From: CBDDIP01 sp965229005
GTDB lineage: Bacteria > Actinomycetota > Acidimicrobiia > Acidimicrobiales > Ilumatobacteraceae
Length of the DNA: 64,000 nt
Assembly (NCBI GenBank): GCA_965229005.1
Contig: CBDDIP010000001.1
Coordinates: 682,001 to 746,000, forward strand
Direction of reading: 5' to 3'
The translations under genes were made by a program, and so were the position numbers. The notes under the pieces are model-generated. The model was not told where the DNA came from, searched no databases, and saw only the letters and a list, made by a program, of their open reading frames with translations. Position 1 is the first letter of the stretch; each line of letters opens with the position of its first letter. Positions 8,396 to 16,352 of the stretch are shown here, one piece after another.

Positions 8396-8951
8396 TCACC
8401 GTCTCGACCACCTCGCGCACGAAGCTGTCGGGAAGCGGCTGACGGGAGATGAACCTGCGGAAGAAGAGCGGGCCGGCCAGCTGGCTGCCCATCACCTCCG
8501 GATGACCCGACGTGATCTCGCCGCGGGCGATCGCCAGTGAGAGGCGGTCGATCAGCCAGCCGCGGCGTGACTCGCACGACGACGCCGACAGCCGAGCCAT
8601 GCCCTCACTGCGTTCCGCCGCTTCGATGACCGTGCTCAGCAGCGACGAGAACTCGTCGTCGCGCAGCTTCGCCGCCAGCTGTCGGAGACCGCGTTCGATG
8701 TCGGCGACGACGTCGTCGGTGACGCGGGGGTCGAGCGAGGTCGTGTTGGCTTCGATGGCTGCCATGTGGATCTGGTCGCGGTCGGCGAACTGGCGGTAGA
8801 TCGTCGTCTTGGCGACGCCGCTGCGAGCGGCCACGGCCTCAACGGTGAGACCACTGCGACCCTCCTCTCGGAGCAGCTCCACGGCGGCCTGGAGCACGCG
8901 CTCGCGCGATCGCACCACCCGCGGATCGACGCGGCTCACCTCGTCACGCAT
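8307..8951 (-). CDS. TetR family transcriptional regulator
   Basis: This is a 214-residue regulator. The N-terminal HTH reads RVLQAAVELLREEGRSGLTV, then AVAARSGVAKTTIYRQFADR, a textbook TetR recognition helix. A helical ligand-binding domain follows, and the last 30 residues are low-complexity and overlap DedA on the other strand. Its ATG lies upstream of the exporter stop, so the two genes overlap by 8 bp and form an exporter-regulator operon. The 22-bp palindrome at 10542-10563, upstream of the exporter, is its likely operator. The ligand is presumably a substrate of the pump. Confidence 0.9.
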   Translation of the reverse strand: MRDEVSRVDPRVVRSRERVLQAAVELLREEGRSGLTVEAVAARSGVAKTTIYRQFADRDQIHMAAIEANTTSLDPRVTDDVVADIERGLRQLAAKLRDDEFSSLLSTVIEAAERSEGMARLSASSCESRRGWLIDRLSLAIARGEITSGHPEVMGSQLAGPLFFRRFISRQPLPDSFVREVVETVITPKLAAPTAARRRSPSASSGGGSLRSTG

Positions 8952-10506
8952 CGGCGAGCTGGGAAGGACGAAGGCGGTAGGCGACCACCGCTCCGGCGGC
9001 CAACACCAGCGCCGCCGAGACACGCAGCCCGACGTGTGCACCGTCGACGAACGACTGCTTGACGGCGACACGGAACTGCTCGGCCGCTTGCGGACCGATC
9101 TGTTGCTCGCTGCGGTTCGCCACCTCGAGCGCGATCCCGACGTTCTTGCGAGCGGCCTCCGCGGCCTGCGGCTGGAGGAGTGCGAGCGCGGGCTTCAGGT
9201 TGCTGCGATAGATGCTGGTGACGACGCTGCCGATGACGGCGATGCCGATGGCGCCGCCGACCTCGCGTGTGGTGTCGTTGACGGCCGAGCCGACACCGGC
9301 CTTGTGCATCGGCACCGACTGGACGATGCCGGACGACAGCGACGGCATCGACACGGCGACGCCCATCGAGGAGATGACCAAGCACATGGCAACGAACCAG
9401 TAGCTCGTGTCGCGCCCGGCGAGCGACAGCAGCAGCAGCGCCGCGCCCATCAGCGCCATGCCGCCACCGACGGCCTTGTCGACGCCGATCTTGGCAGCGA
9501 TCTTCGGCGCGCGGGGCGAGATGATCACCATTGTCGCCGCCGACGGGAGCGTGCGGATGCCCGCTTGCAGCGGCGAGTAGCCGTGCACGTACTGCAGGTA
9601 CTGGGTGAGCACGAAGAACATCGAGAACATCGCCAGGAACATGAACGTGATGCCGAGGCTGCCAGCTGCAAAGCGGGGCACTCGGAAGTACTCCATGTCC
9701 AGCAAGGGCTCGCGCGTGCTGCGCTCGTAGAGCACGAAGCCGACGAGGCCGACCGCAGCGACGACGAAGGCGATGACGACGAACGGATCCGTCCAGCCGA
9801 GCTCGGGACCTTCGATGATCGCGGCGAGCAGTGCGGCAAAGCCGCCGATGGACAGCGCCGAACCCACCGGGTCGAGTGCTGCGCCCTTGCCCTCGCGAGA
9901 TCGCGGAGCGAGGATCGAACTGGCGACGAACGCGATCCCGGCGATCGGGACGGCGACGAGGAAGACCGAGCCGTACCAGAAGTGCTCCAGGAGGAACCCG
10001 CCCATCAACGGCCCGATGGCAGCGCCGGCACCGGCGAAGCCGGACCAGATGGCGATCGCCTTGGCACGCTCGTGGGCAGGGAACACGGACTGCAGCAGGC
10101 TCAACGTGGCCGGCATGATCAGCGCCGCACCGAGGCCCATCACCGCACGGCAGGCGATGAGCGCGTTGGCGTTGTGCATCACGGCGCAGAGGGCCGACAT
10201 CGCGGCGAAGATGGTGAGGCCGGTGAGCAGAGCCCCCTTTCGACCGAAGCGATCACCGAGGGCCCCTGCTGGGAGCAGGAAGGCGGCGAAGACGAGTGCG
10301 TACGCGTCGACGATCCACAGGATCTGCGTGTCGCTGGGGTCGAGCTTCGACGACGCAAGGCTCGGGATGGCCACGTTGACCGAGCTGACCGTGGCGACGA
10401 TCAGCACGAGGCTGAGGCACATCGTGGCCAGCACGCCGTAGCGGCGTGCGTAGATCTTCGGATCGATGCCGCCGGTGACATCCTCCTGCTTCAGCGTGAG
10501 CGCCAT
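8944..10506 (-). CDS. MFS drug exporter, DHA2 (EmrB/QacA) type
   Basis: The protein has 520 residues and about 14 hydrophobic segments, the size of DHA2 proton-drug antiporters. Visible motifs are the loop 2-3 motif A (GDRFGRKGALL), WIVDAYALVFAAFLLPAGAL in helix 2, and antiporter motif C-like glycines in helix 5 (GFAGAGAAIGPLMGG). A G-rich Shine-Dalgarno (GGGGGAG) precedes the ATG. The next gene on the same strand encodes the TetR regulator. The substrate is not predictable. Confidence 0.9.
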   Translation of the reverse strand: MALTLKQEDVTGGIDPKIYARRYGVLATMCLSLVLIVATVSSVNVAIPSLASSKLDPSDTQILWIVDAYALVFAAFLLPAGALGDRFGRKGALLTGLTIFAAMSALCAVMHNANALIACRAVMGLGAALIMPATLSLLQSVFPAHERAKAIAIWSGFAGAGAAIGPLMGGFLLEHFWYGSVFLVAVPIAGIAFVASSILAPRSREGKGAALDPVGSALSIGGFAALLAAIIEGPELGWTDPFVVIAFVVAAVGLVGFVLYERSTREPLLDMEYFRVPRFAAGSLGITFMFLAMFSMFFVLTQYLQYVHGYSPLQAGIRTLPSAATMVIISPRAPKIAAKIGVDKAVGGGMALMGAALLLLSLAGRDTSYWFVAMCLVISSMGVAVSMPSLSSGIVQSVPMHKAGVGSAVNDTTREVGGAIGIAVIGSVVTSIYRSNLKPALALLQPQAAEAARKNVGIALEVANRSEQQIGPQAAEQFRVAVKQSFVDGAHVGLRVSAALVLAAGAVVAYRLRPSQLADA

Positions 10507-10541
10507 CGCTCCCCCATTTCCTGCTGCTCGTGGTCGCGAAC

Positions 10542-10563
10542 TTCGCTACGGGACCGTATCGAA
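10542..10563. promoter_or_regulatory. 22-bp palindromic TetR operator candidate
   Basis: Arms TTCGCTACGG and CCGTATCGAA flank a GA centre; nine of ten arm positions pair. The site sits 36 bp upstream of the exporter-TetR operon and 29 bp before the -10 box of the divergent DUF3291-GNAT gene, so one regulator could control both directions. Confidence 0.65.
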
Positions 10564-10591
10564 CCCAGTTCTTCACGGCAACGTTCATGAC

Positions 10592-10597
10592 TACGAT
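10592..10597 (+). promoter_or_regulatory. Predicted -10 element (TACGAT), leaderless
   Basis: TACGAT followed by seven bases and ATG at 10605 supports that start over the upstream in-frame codons. Confidence 0.5.
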
Positions 10598-10604
10598 CGG
10601 ACCG

Positions 10605-11504
10605 ATGGCACATCTGGCTCAGTTGAACATCGCCACCCTCCGTCAACCGCTCGATCACCCGGACAGCGCCGACTTCGTCAACGGGCTCGATCCGGTGAAC
10701 CACGCCGGCGAGACATCTCCCGGGTTCGTGTGGCGGCTGAAGGACGACACCGGATCGGCCACCTCCGTGCAGGTCTTCCCGAACCCGTTGACCATCGTCA
10801 ACCTGACCGTGTGGGAGTCCATCGAAGCGTTGCGCGACTTCGCCTACCGCGGCATCCACCGCGACTTCTTCCGACGTTCGTCGGAGTGGTTCACCGCCGA
10901 CGGTTCGGCAACCGCGCTCTGGCACACGCCCGCCGGCGTGCTGCCCGACGAGCACGAGGCCAAGCGTCGACTCGAGTTCCTGCAGCGCTTCGGCCCGTCG
11001 CCGTACGCCTTCGCCATGGGCCAGAAGCAGCCCACGGTGACCATCGAGCGGACCGGCATCGACGGCACCGATGCGCTGAGCCTGATCCACGAGCTCAACG
11101 ATGAACTGGCGGCGATGTACCCGGAGCCGGGGGCCAACCACTTCCGGCTCGACCCCGACGAGGTGCTCGGCGACCGAGGCTCGTTCGTGCTCGCCCGCCT
11201 CGCGAACCGACCGGTCGCGTGCGGCGCGTTCCGCCGGCTCGACGAACGCTCCGCCGAGATCAAGCGCATGTACGTGCGCCCCGATGCCCGTGGTCTGAAG
11301 CTCGGCGCCGCGGTGCTGTGGGACTTGGAGAGCCGGGCTCTCGCCGCCGGCATCAGCGAGATGCGGCTGGAGACGGGGCCGAAGCAGGCCGAGGCGCTCG
11401 GCCTCTACGAGCGCTTCGGCTACGCGCAAATCCCGTGCTGGGGCGAGTACCTGCACAGCCCGGACTCGTCGCTGTGCATGGGTCGGTCACTGGCCACGAG
11501 CTAG
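10605..11504 (+). CDS. DUF3291 domain fused to GNAT N-acetyltransferase
   Basis: The 299-residue protein has two parts. Residues 1-140 match DUF3291, a small alpha/beta-barrel (dimeric-barrel-like) family: HLAQLNIATLRQPLDHP, SPGFVWRLKDD, IVNLTVWESIEALRDFAYRG, HRDFFRRSSEWF. Residues 145-299 are a GNAT domain with strand-turn MYVRPDARGLKLGAAVLWDL (acetyl-CoA pyrophosphate loop) and the ALGLYERFGYAQIPCWGEY block. The acceptor substrate is unknown. The pairing is unusual and may couple a ligand-binding barrel to acetyl transfer. The stop codon shares a CTAG with the stop of the convergent acyltransferase gene. Confidence 0.85.
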   Translation: MAHLAQLNIATLRQPLDHPDSADFVNGLDPVNHAGETSPGFVWRLKDDTGSATSVQVFPNPLTIVNLTVWESIEALRDFAYRGIHRDFFRRSSEWFTADGSATALWHTPAGVLPDEHEAKRRLEFLQRFGPSPYAFAMGQKQPTVTIERTGIDGTDALSLIHELNDELAAMYPEPGANHFRLDPDEVLGDRGSFVLARLANRPVACGAFRRLDERSAEIKRMYVRPDARGLKLGAAVLWDLESRALAAGISEMRLETGPKQAEALGLYERFGYAQIPCWGEYLHSPDSSLCMGRSLATS

Positions 11505-13603
11505 ACGAGTCCGTCGAGCGCGCCGGATGCGATGACGAGGTCCCACAGCTCGTCACGGTGATCCATCAGCCACTCGTTGCCGAGGTGGTACTGGTTGCGG
11601 AACACGAGCCGGCCGTCGACCACCGGGAGGCACACCGGCAGGTACGGACAGGCGATGCGGTCGTAGTCGACGTCGAACACCGCGTCAGGCCGCTCGTCGG
11701 CCTCCTTGCGGTAGGTCGTCTCCGTGGGAAACGTCGTCGCCGGCACCTCGTAGGCGCACTGCCCGACGTCGCTCGCTCCGGACAGGCAGATCGTTGGGTC
11801 GAAGTCACCGAAGGGCAGTGGCTCGAACAGCACGACGCGCGCGCCCTCGGCGCTGAGCGCATCCAGCGACGCATCCGTCGCGGCGGCGGCGACATCGTCG
11901 ATCGACTGGCCGCCGAGCGACCCGGACTCCGGCTCGAACACCGAGCCGTCGGTCCGACTGTTCGCATCACGCGGCACGGCTGCGGCGATGACGATGTCCG
12001 GGTCGAGACCCGGCACGACCGAGTCGTACCAAGCCCGACGATCCTCGGAGCATCGATCGACCATTGCATCGATCCCGTTCCACAGCAGCCCCTCCTGCCA
12101 CGGGCACCCCGGTGTCACCGCCGCAGCGAGCGTGAAGTCGTACTGCTCGGCGAGTGCCTCCAGCGGATGGATCAACATCTCGGCGTTGCTGTCGCCGATG
12201 ATCAGCACGGTGAACGTGCGGCCGGCGTGCACGATGCACGAGTCGGGGCGCTGGCCCGTGCATGCCGCCCAGTCGAACACGGGCGGGACGGATGCTTCGA
12301 CATCCGCGTCGAGGTCGCTCGGCGCCGTCGCGTGCAGCGCATCCTCGAGCCCGGCGACCGGCACGAGGTCGCCCGACGGCTGCAGCACCGAGCGGTCGGT
12401 GAGCACCGGGTGCGCTGAGCTCTCCAGCACGGGTGGCACCGCGAGCACGGCGACGAGGACGCTCATCGAGAGCCCGGCGGCGATCGTCGCCCGGGGTCGA
12501 GCGGTCAGCGCGGGCGCTCGGCGGATCGGCATCTCCAGGAGACGCGCGCTGATCGCCGAGAGCGCCGTCGCGGCGACCACCGCGTACACCGCGGTCTGCG
12601 TCGAGCCGATGTCGACCACCGGACGGGCGAGCACGATCAGCGGCCAGTGCCACAGGTACGTGCCGTACGAGATCCGCCCGAGGTACGCCATCGGCCGCGT
12701 CGCCAGCACGCGACGACCGGGATCGCCCGCTGTACCGAGCTCCAGCGAGACGATCAGCAGCACGGTGAGCGCCGTCGCCATCAGGCCTCGGCCGGACGGA
12801 TCGAGGTCGATCCAGTCGGTCGCCAGCACGATCAATCCGACGATCGACACGATGGCGAGCGCGGCGACGGCACGAGGGTCGGGCATCCGGCGCACTCGTG
12901 CGTCCCCGCGCTGACGCAGTTGGTGCCACGTCGCCGCCAGCGCAGCGCCCGCCAGCAGCTGGTAGAGACGCGTGTCGGTGCCGTAGTACGCCCTCAGCGA
13001 GTCGTGATCCGCGCGCAGGACCTGCGCGATGACCGACGCCGCGCACAGCACCACCAACGTGGCCGGCACGACGATGGCTCGCCGCCACCGCTTGGCCAAC
13101 CACAGCAGGCCGATCATCAGCGCGGGGAAGACGACGTAGAACTGCTCCTCGATCGACAGTGACCAGAAGTGCAGGAACGGGCTCTGCTGCACGTCGCTGG
13201 CGAAGTAGTCGGTGGCCTGACCGAGGAAGTGGAAGTTGGCGACGTACAGCAGCGCGGCGCGTGCATCACCGACGAAGTTCGCTCGGGCCAGGCGCGGCAG
13301 CACCAGCAGCGAGAGGGCCGAGACGACGAAGATCGTGACCAGCGCAGCGGGCAGCAGGCGTCGGATCCGCCGGCTGTAGAAGCGGCCGAGGCGCACCCGA
13401 CCCGAACGGTCGTGCTCGGCGAGGATGATGTTGGTGACGAGGAAGCCGGACAGCACGAAGAACACGTCGACGCCGATGAACCCGCCCGTCATCCAGCCGA
13501 TGCCGGCGTGGAACAGCACGACGAGGTAGATCGCCACGGTGCGCATCCCGTCGAGGTGCGGCCGGTACCCCCACCCCGCTGCGCTCACCGCTTCCGTCGA
13601 CAC
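11501..13603 (-). CDS. Membrane acyltransferase (AT3/OafA type) with C-terminal SGNH domain
   Basis: The protein has 700 residues from a GTG at 13603. Residues 10-380 carry about ten transmembrane helices and acyltransferase-3 marks: YRPHLDGMRTVAIYLVVLFH with the catalytic His, GGFIGVDVFFVLSGFL, FYSRRIRRLLPA and HFWSLSIEEQFYVVFP. After a linker (about 400-470) an extracytoplasmic SGNH hydrolase-like domain begins with VLIIGDSNAEML and ends with a His-containing block (NQYHLGNEWLMD). Such OafA/OatA-type proteins move acetyl groups across the membrane to polysaccharide, lipid or peptidoglycan sugars. The acceptor is unknown. The chosen GTG has a CATGCT box six bases upstream; in-frame sequence further upstream crosses intergenic repeats. 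Confidence 0.88.
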   Translation of the reverse strand: MSTEAVSAAGWGYRPHLDGMRTVAIYLVVLFHAGIGWMTGGFIGVDVFFVLSGFLVTNIILAEHDRSGRVRLGRFYSRRIRRLLPAALVTIFVVSALSLLVLPRLARANFVGDARAALLYVANFHFLGQATDYFASDVQQSPFLHFWSLSIEEQFYVVFPALMIGLLWLAKRWRRAIVVPATLVVLCAASVIAQVLRADHDSLRAYYGTDTRLYQLLAGAALAATWHQLRQRGDARVRRMPDPRAVAALAIVSIVGLIVLATDWIDLDPSGRGLMATALTVLLIVSLELGTAGDPGRRVLATRPMAYLGRISYGTYLWHWPLIVLARPVVDIGSTQTAVYAVVAATALSAISARLLEMPIRRAPALTARPRATIAAGLSMSVLVAVLAVPPVLESSAHPVLTDRSVLQPSGDLVPVAGLEDALHATAPSDLDADVEASVPPVFDWAACTGQRPDSCIVHAGRTFTVLIIGDSNAEMLIHPLEALAEQYDFTLAAAVTPGCPWQEGLLWNGIDAMVDRCSEDRRAWYDSVVPGLDPDIVIAAAVPRDANSRTDGSVFEPESGSLGGQSIDDVAAAATDASLDALSAEGARVVLFEPLPFGDFDPTICLSGASDVGQCAYEVPATTFPTETTYRKEADERPDAVFDVDYDRIACPYLPVCLPVVDGRLVFRNQYHLGNEWLMDHRDELWDLVIASGALDGLV

Positions 13604-13654
13604 GCCCCCAGCATGGCCGACCAGCCCGTCGATCCGCCCTCGCGCATTGGCCCG

Positions 13655-13711
13655 CCGGGCTCTGGGGTCAATTCGTTGCGGCATCCGAGACGAATTCGCC
13701 CCAGACCCCGG
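13655..13711. repeat. Long imperfect inverted repeat (hairpin)
   Basis: Arms TCTGGGGTCAATTCGT (13661-13676) and ACGAATTCGCCCCAGA (13690-13705) pair except for one mismatch and one G-T pair. A further CCGGG/CCCGG extension brings each arm to about 22 nt around a 13-nt loop. It lies in the 228-bp gap between the acyltransferase start and fixB. It resembles REP-like intergenic palindromes, but no RAYT transposase is present here. Confidence 0.6.
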
Positions 13712-13733
13712 GCGCGCAAAGAAGTTGGGGATG

Positions 13734-13775
13734 CTCGTTGCGTGGGTTCCCCGATCTGGGAACGGGTGCAACGAG
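13734..13775. repeat. Two-tier hairpin element, copy A
   Basis: Basal stem CTCGTTGC/GCAACGAG is separated by GTGG/GGGT internal-loop sides from an apical stem GTTCCC/GGGAAC with a six-base loop. A second copy at 60875-60925 has the same basal stem and nearly the same internal loop, but a different, still paired, apical stem. This copy is 57 bp upstream of the fixB start codon. Confidence 0.6.
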
Positions 13776-13818
13776 AAGGTCAGCCGGGGCGAGGTGGAGC
13801 GGCGCGCGGGGCGGGCAG

Positions 13819-13824
13819 TAGCGT
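13819..13824 (+). promoter_or_regulatory. Predicted -10 element (TAGCGT) of the fix operon
   Basis: TAGCGT, seven bases, then the ATG of fixB. It is the best promoter match ahead of the fixBCXA operon and implies a leaderless mRNA. Confidence 0.55.
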
Positions 13825-13831
13825 GGCGCCG

Positions 13832-14734
13832 ATGCGAGCGCTGGTGGTGGTGCGAGACGGCGCCCTGCCGGCAGGGACCGACGACGTGGTCGCCGAGTGC
13901 GGCGGCAACGTCGTCCTCGTGGGCTCCGGGGTCGCTGACGCGGTCGACGCGCTCACCGGCATCGCGGTCGAGGTCGTCCTGATCGAGCTCGGCGACTTCC
14001 GGCCGCGCGCTTGGTCGGCCACCCTCGCCGCCGCCCTCGACCACGAGCCGCACCTCGTGCTGGCCGCATCGCCGGACGGGCGCGACCTCGCGCCGCACCT
14101 GGCTGCCGCCCTCGGTCGACCGCTGTTCGCCGGGGCGATGCAGGTCTCGCCGAGCAGAGTGGAGCTCGTCCAGCGCGGCGGGCTCGAGCTGAGCACGGTC
14201 TCCCCCGGCGACCGGTTCGTCGCCACCCTGCAGCCGGGTGTGCGCGGCGCCGACCGCGACCCGATCGCAGCACCACCGACGGTCACCACCGTCGAGGTCG
14301 AGCTCGACGACACGATCGTCGACGCGACGTTGATCGAGGTGCTGCCACCCGATCCGAGCACGATCGACCTCGCCGAGGCACCGCGCATCGTCGGCGGTGG
14401 CGCCGGCCTCGACAGTGCCGAACGCTTCGAGCAGCTCGCCCAACTGGGCGTCGCGCTGGGCGCCAGCGTCGGCGCGACGCGCGTCATCACCGACCGCGCC
14501 TGGGTCGGACACGAGCGGCAGATCGGCACGACGGGTGTCGTCGTCGACCCATCGCTGTATCTCGCCTTCGGGATCAGCGGCGCCGTGCAGCACACCTCCG
14601 GGCTCGGTCAGCCGGACCACATCATCAGCGTCAACACCGACCCGCACTGCCCGATGATGCAGCTCGCCGATCTCGCCGTCGTCGGCGATGCCAACCTCGT
14701 GCTCGACGCGTTGCTGGAGCAGCTCCATGGTTGA
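13832..14734 (+). CDS. fixB: Electron transfer flavoprotein alpha subunit (FixB-like, mycofactocin-associated type)
   Basis: ETF alpha (300 residues) carries the FAD that passes electrons between dehydrogenases and an ETF:quinone-type oxidoreductase. Residues 1-150 are the N-terminal Rossmann-like domain (VVVRDGALPAGTDDVV, LVLAASPDGRDLAPHLAAAL). The C-terminal FAD domain has the family sequence IVGGGAGLDSAERFEQLAQL, GATRVITDRAWV and SGAVQHTSGLGQPDHIISVN, followed by ADLAVVGD. It is the first gene of an operon with fixC, fixX and fixA, overlapping fixC by 8 bp. The proximity to mftE/mftF suggests the mycofactocin-associated ETF type (known association; here inferred). Confidence 0.88.
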   Translation: MRALVVVRDGALPAGTDDVVAECGGNVVLVGSGVADAVDALTGIAVEVVLIELGDFRPRAWSATLAAALDHEPHLVLAASPDGRDLAPHLAAALGRPLFAGAMQVSPSRVELVQRGGLELSTVSPGDRFVATLQPGVRGADRDPIAAPPTVTTVEVELDDTIVDATLIEVLPPDPSTIDLAEAPRIVGGGAGLDSAERFEQLAQLGVALGASVGATRVITDRAWVGHERQIGTTGVVVDPSLYLAFGISGAVQHTSGLGQPDHIISVNTDPHCPMMQLADLAVVGDANLVLDALLEQLHG

Positions 14735-16049
14735 CGGCAGAACGGCTGAGCCGGACGTCGACCTGATCGTCGTCGGCGCCGGGCCGGCCGGCGCGTGCGC
14801 GGCGCTGGTCGCCGCTCGCGCCGGGTTGTCGGTGGTGCTCCTCGAACGTGGGCCGTTCCCCGGCAGCAAGAACATGTACGGCGGGGTCGTCTACCCGCGC
14901 ATCCTCGATCAGCTGATCCCGAACTGGTGGGAGGAAGCACCGATCCAACGCTGGATCACCCGCCGCTCGACGATGATCCTCACGGACACGCAGGCGTTCA
15001 GCATCGACTTCCGCAGTGACGCGTGGGCGAGCCCGCCGTTCAACGGAGCAACTGCGTTCCGACCGGACTTCGATCACTGGTTGGCCGGCAAGGCCGTCGA
15101 CGCCGGCGCACAGCTGCTGTGCGACACCACCGCGATCGGCCTGCTGCGCAACCCCGACGGCGCAGTCAACGGTGTGAGCACCGACCGCCCCGACGGTGAT
15201 CTGCGCGCCCGCGTGGTGATCGCCTGCGACGGCGTCAACAGCTTCCTCGCCAAGGAGGCCGGGCTGTACCCCCACACCGACGCGAAGCACTTCACGCTCG
15301 GTGTGAAGGAGACGCTGTCGTTGCCGAAGGAGGTCATCGACGAGCGCTTCGGCGTGCGCGGCCGCGACGGCGTGGACATCGAGATCCTCGGCGGCACGGG
15401 TGGGGTCAACGGCGGCGGGTTCATCTACACCAACCTCGACACGGTCGCCGTCGGCGCCGTGCTCAAGCTGCCGAAGCTGGCCGCTCAGAAGCTGCGTCCC
15501 GAGGAGATCATCGCCGGCCTCAAGCGGCACTCGGCGATCGCCCCACTGATCGAGGGCAGCGAGCTGAAGGAGTACTCGGCGCACCTCATCCCTGAAGGCG
15601 GGCTGGCGATGATGCCGAAGATGGTCGGCGACGGCCTGCTCGTTGCCGGCGACGCTGCCGCGCTCTGCCTCGCTGCGGGCATCTGGTTGGAGGGCGTCAA
15701 CTTCGCCATGGCCAGCGGCATGTACGCAGGGCAGGCCGCGGCGCAAGCGATCCGCAGCAACGACGTCTCCGCCAGCGGGCTGGCCGGGTACACGGCCAAG
15801 CTCAGCGACACGTTCGTGCTGCGCGATCACCGCAAGCTGCACCGAGCGCCGGAGCTCGTGCTGTCCGACCGCGTGCAGCACCTCTACCCGTCGATGATCA
15901 CCAACGTGGTCGAGCGCATGTTCCGAGTGGACAACCCGGCGCCGAAGCCCGGCCTGCGGCGCATCCTGAACGAGGAGCGCAAGCGGGCGAAGGTGCGTCG
16001 CCGCGACCTGTTGCGCGACGGCTGGGACGGATGGAGGAGCTTCGGATGA
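14727..16049 (+). CDS. fixC: FixC-like FAD-dependent ETF:quinone-type oxidoreductase
   Basis: FixC (440 residues) accepts electrons from the ETF and, with FixX, delivers them to a quinone or other carrier. The N-terminal dinucleotide fold is DLIVVGAGPAGACAALVAAR, followed by LLERGPFPGSKNMYGGVVYP, a FixC/GGR-family hallmark. VVIACDGVNSFLAKEAGLYP and the second FAD motif GLLVAGDAAALC are also present. The C-terminal stretch RILNEERKRAKVRRRDLLRD is basic. It overlaps fixB by 8 bp and fixX by 4 bp (ATGA), indicating translational coupling. It lacks the built-in 4Fe-4S domain of eukaryotic ETF-QO, which is supplied by FixX. Confidence 0.92.
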   Translation: MVDGRTAEPDVDLIVVGAGPAGACAALVAARAGLSVVLLERGPFPGSKNMYGGVVYPRILDQLIPNWWEEAPIQRWITRRSTMILTDTQAFSIDFRSDAWASPPFNGATAFRPDFDHWLAGKAVDAGAQLLCDTTAIGLLRNPDGAVNGVSTDRPDGDLRARVVIACDGVNSFLAKEAGLYPHTDAKHFTLGVKETLSLPKEVIDERFGVRGRDGVDIEILGGTGGVNGGGFIYTNLDTVAVGAVLKLPKLAAQKLRPEEIIAGLKRHSAIAPLIEGSELKEYSAHLIPEGGLAMMPKMVGDGLLVAGDAAALCLAAGIWLEGVNFAMASGMYAGQAAAQAIRSNDVSASGLAGYTAKLSDTFVLRDHRKLHRAPELVLSDRVQHLYPSMITNVVERMFRVDNPAPKPGLRRILNEERKRAKVRRRDLLRDGWDGWRSFG

Positions 16050-16342
16050 GCAACAACTGGCCCGCGATCTCCTTCACCGATCGGATGGCGACCGCCGAGT
16101 TCCGCGTGCACGAACGCGCCCACATCGTCGTCGACGGCACGGCCTGCGCCGACTGCAGCACGAAGGACTGCGTCGTCGCCTGCCCGGCCAACCTGTTCGT
16201 GCCGACCAGCGACGGCGGCATCGTCTTCAACTACGAGCAGTGCTTCGAGTGCGGCACGTGCTACCTCGTGTGCAACAAGGAAGGCGCGATCAGCTGGTCC
16301 TACCCCGAGGGCGGCCACGGCGTCGTCTTCCGCCGCACATGA
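16046..16342 (+). CDS. fixX: FixX-like ferredoxin
   Basis: FixX has 98 residues with the typical iron-sulfur pattern. CADCSTKDCVVACP (C-x2-C-x4-C-x3-C-P) is near residues 35-48, and FNYEQCFECGTCYLVC (C-x2-C-x2-C-x3-C) near 61-76. It supplies the 4Fe-4S relay of the FixC complex. The ATG overlaps the fixC stop. A more upstream ATG in the same frame (16031) lies inside fixC and is less likely. fixA follows after 10 bp. Confidence 0.92.
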   Translation: MSNNWPAISFTDRMATAEFRVHERAHIVVDGTACADCSTKDCVVACPANLFVPTSDGGIVFNYEQCFECGTCYLVCNKEGAISWSYPEGGHGVVFRRT

Positions 16343-16352
16343 GTCGTTCACG

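Noticed and set aside
8809..10590. A 593-codon open frame on the plus strand opposite the DHA2 exporter
   Set aside because: Its composition (Arg, His, Asp rich, no domain) is that of an antisense shadow caused by strong third-position G/C; the minus strand encodes a clear transporter with Shine-Dalgarno and regulator.
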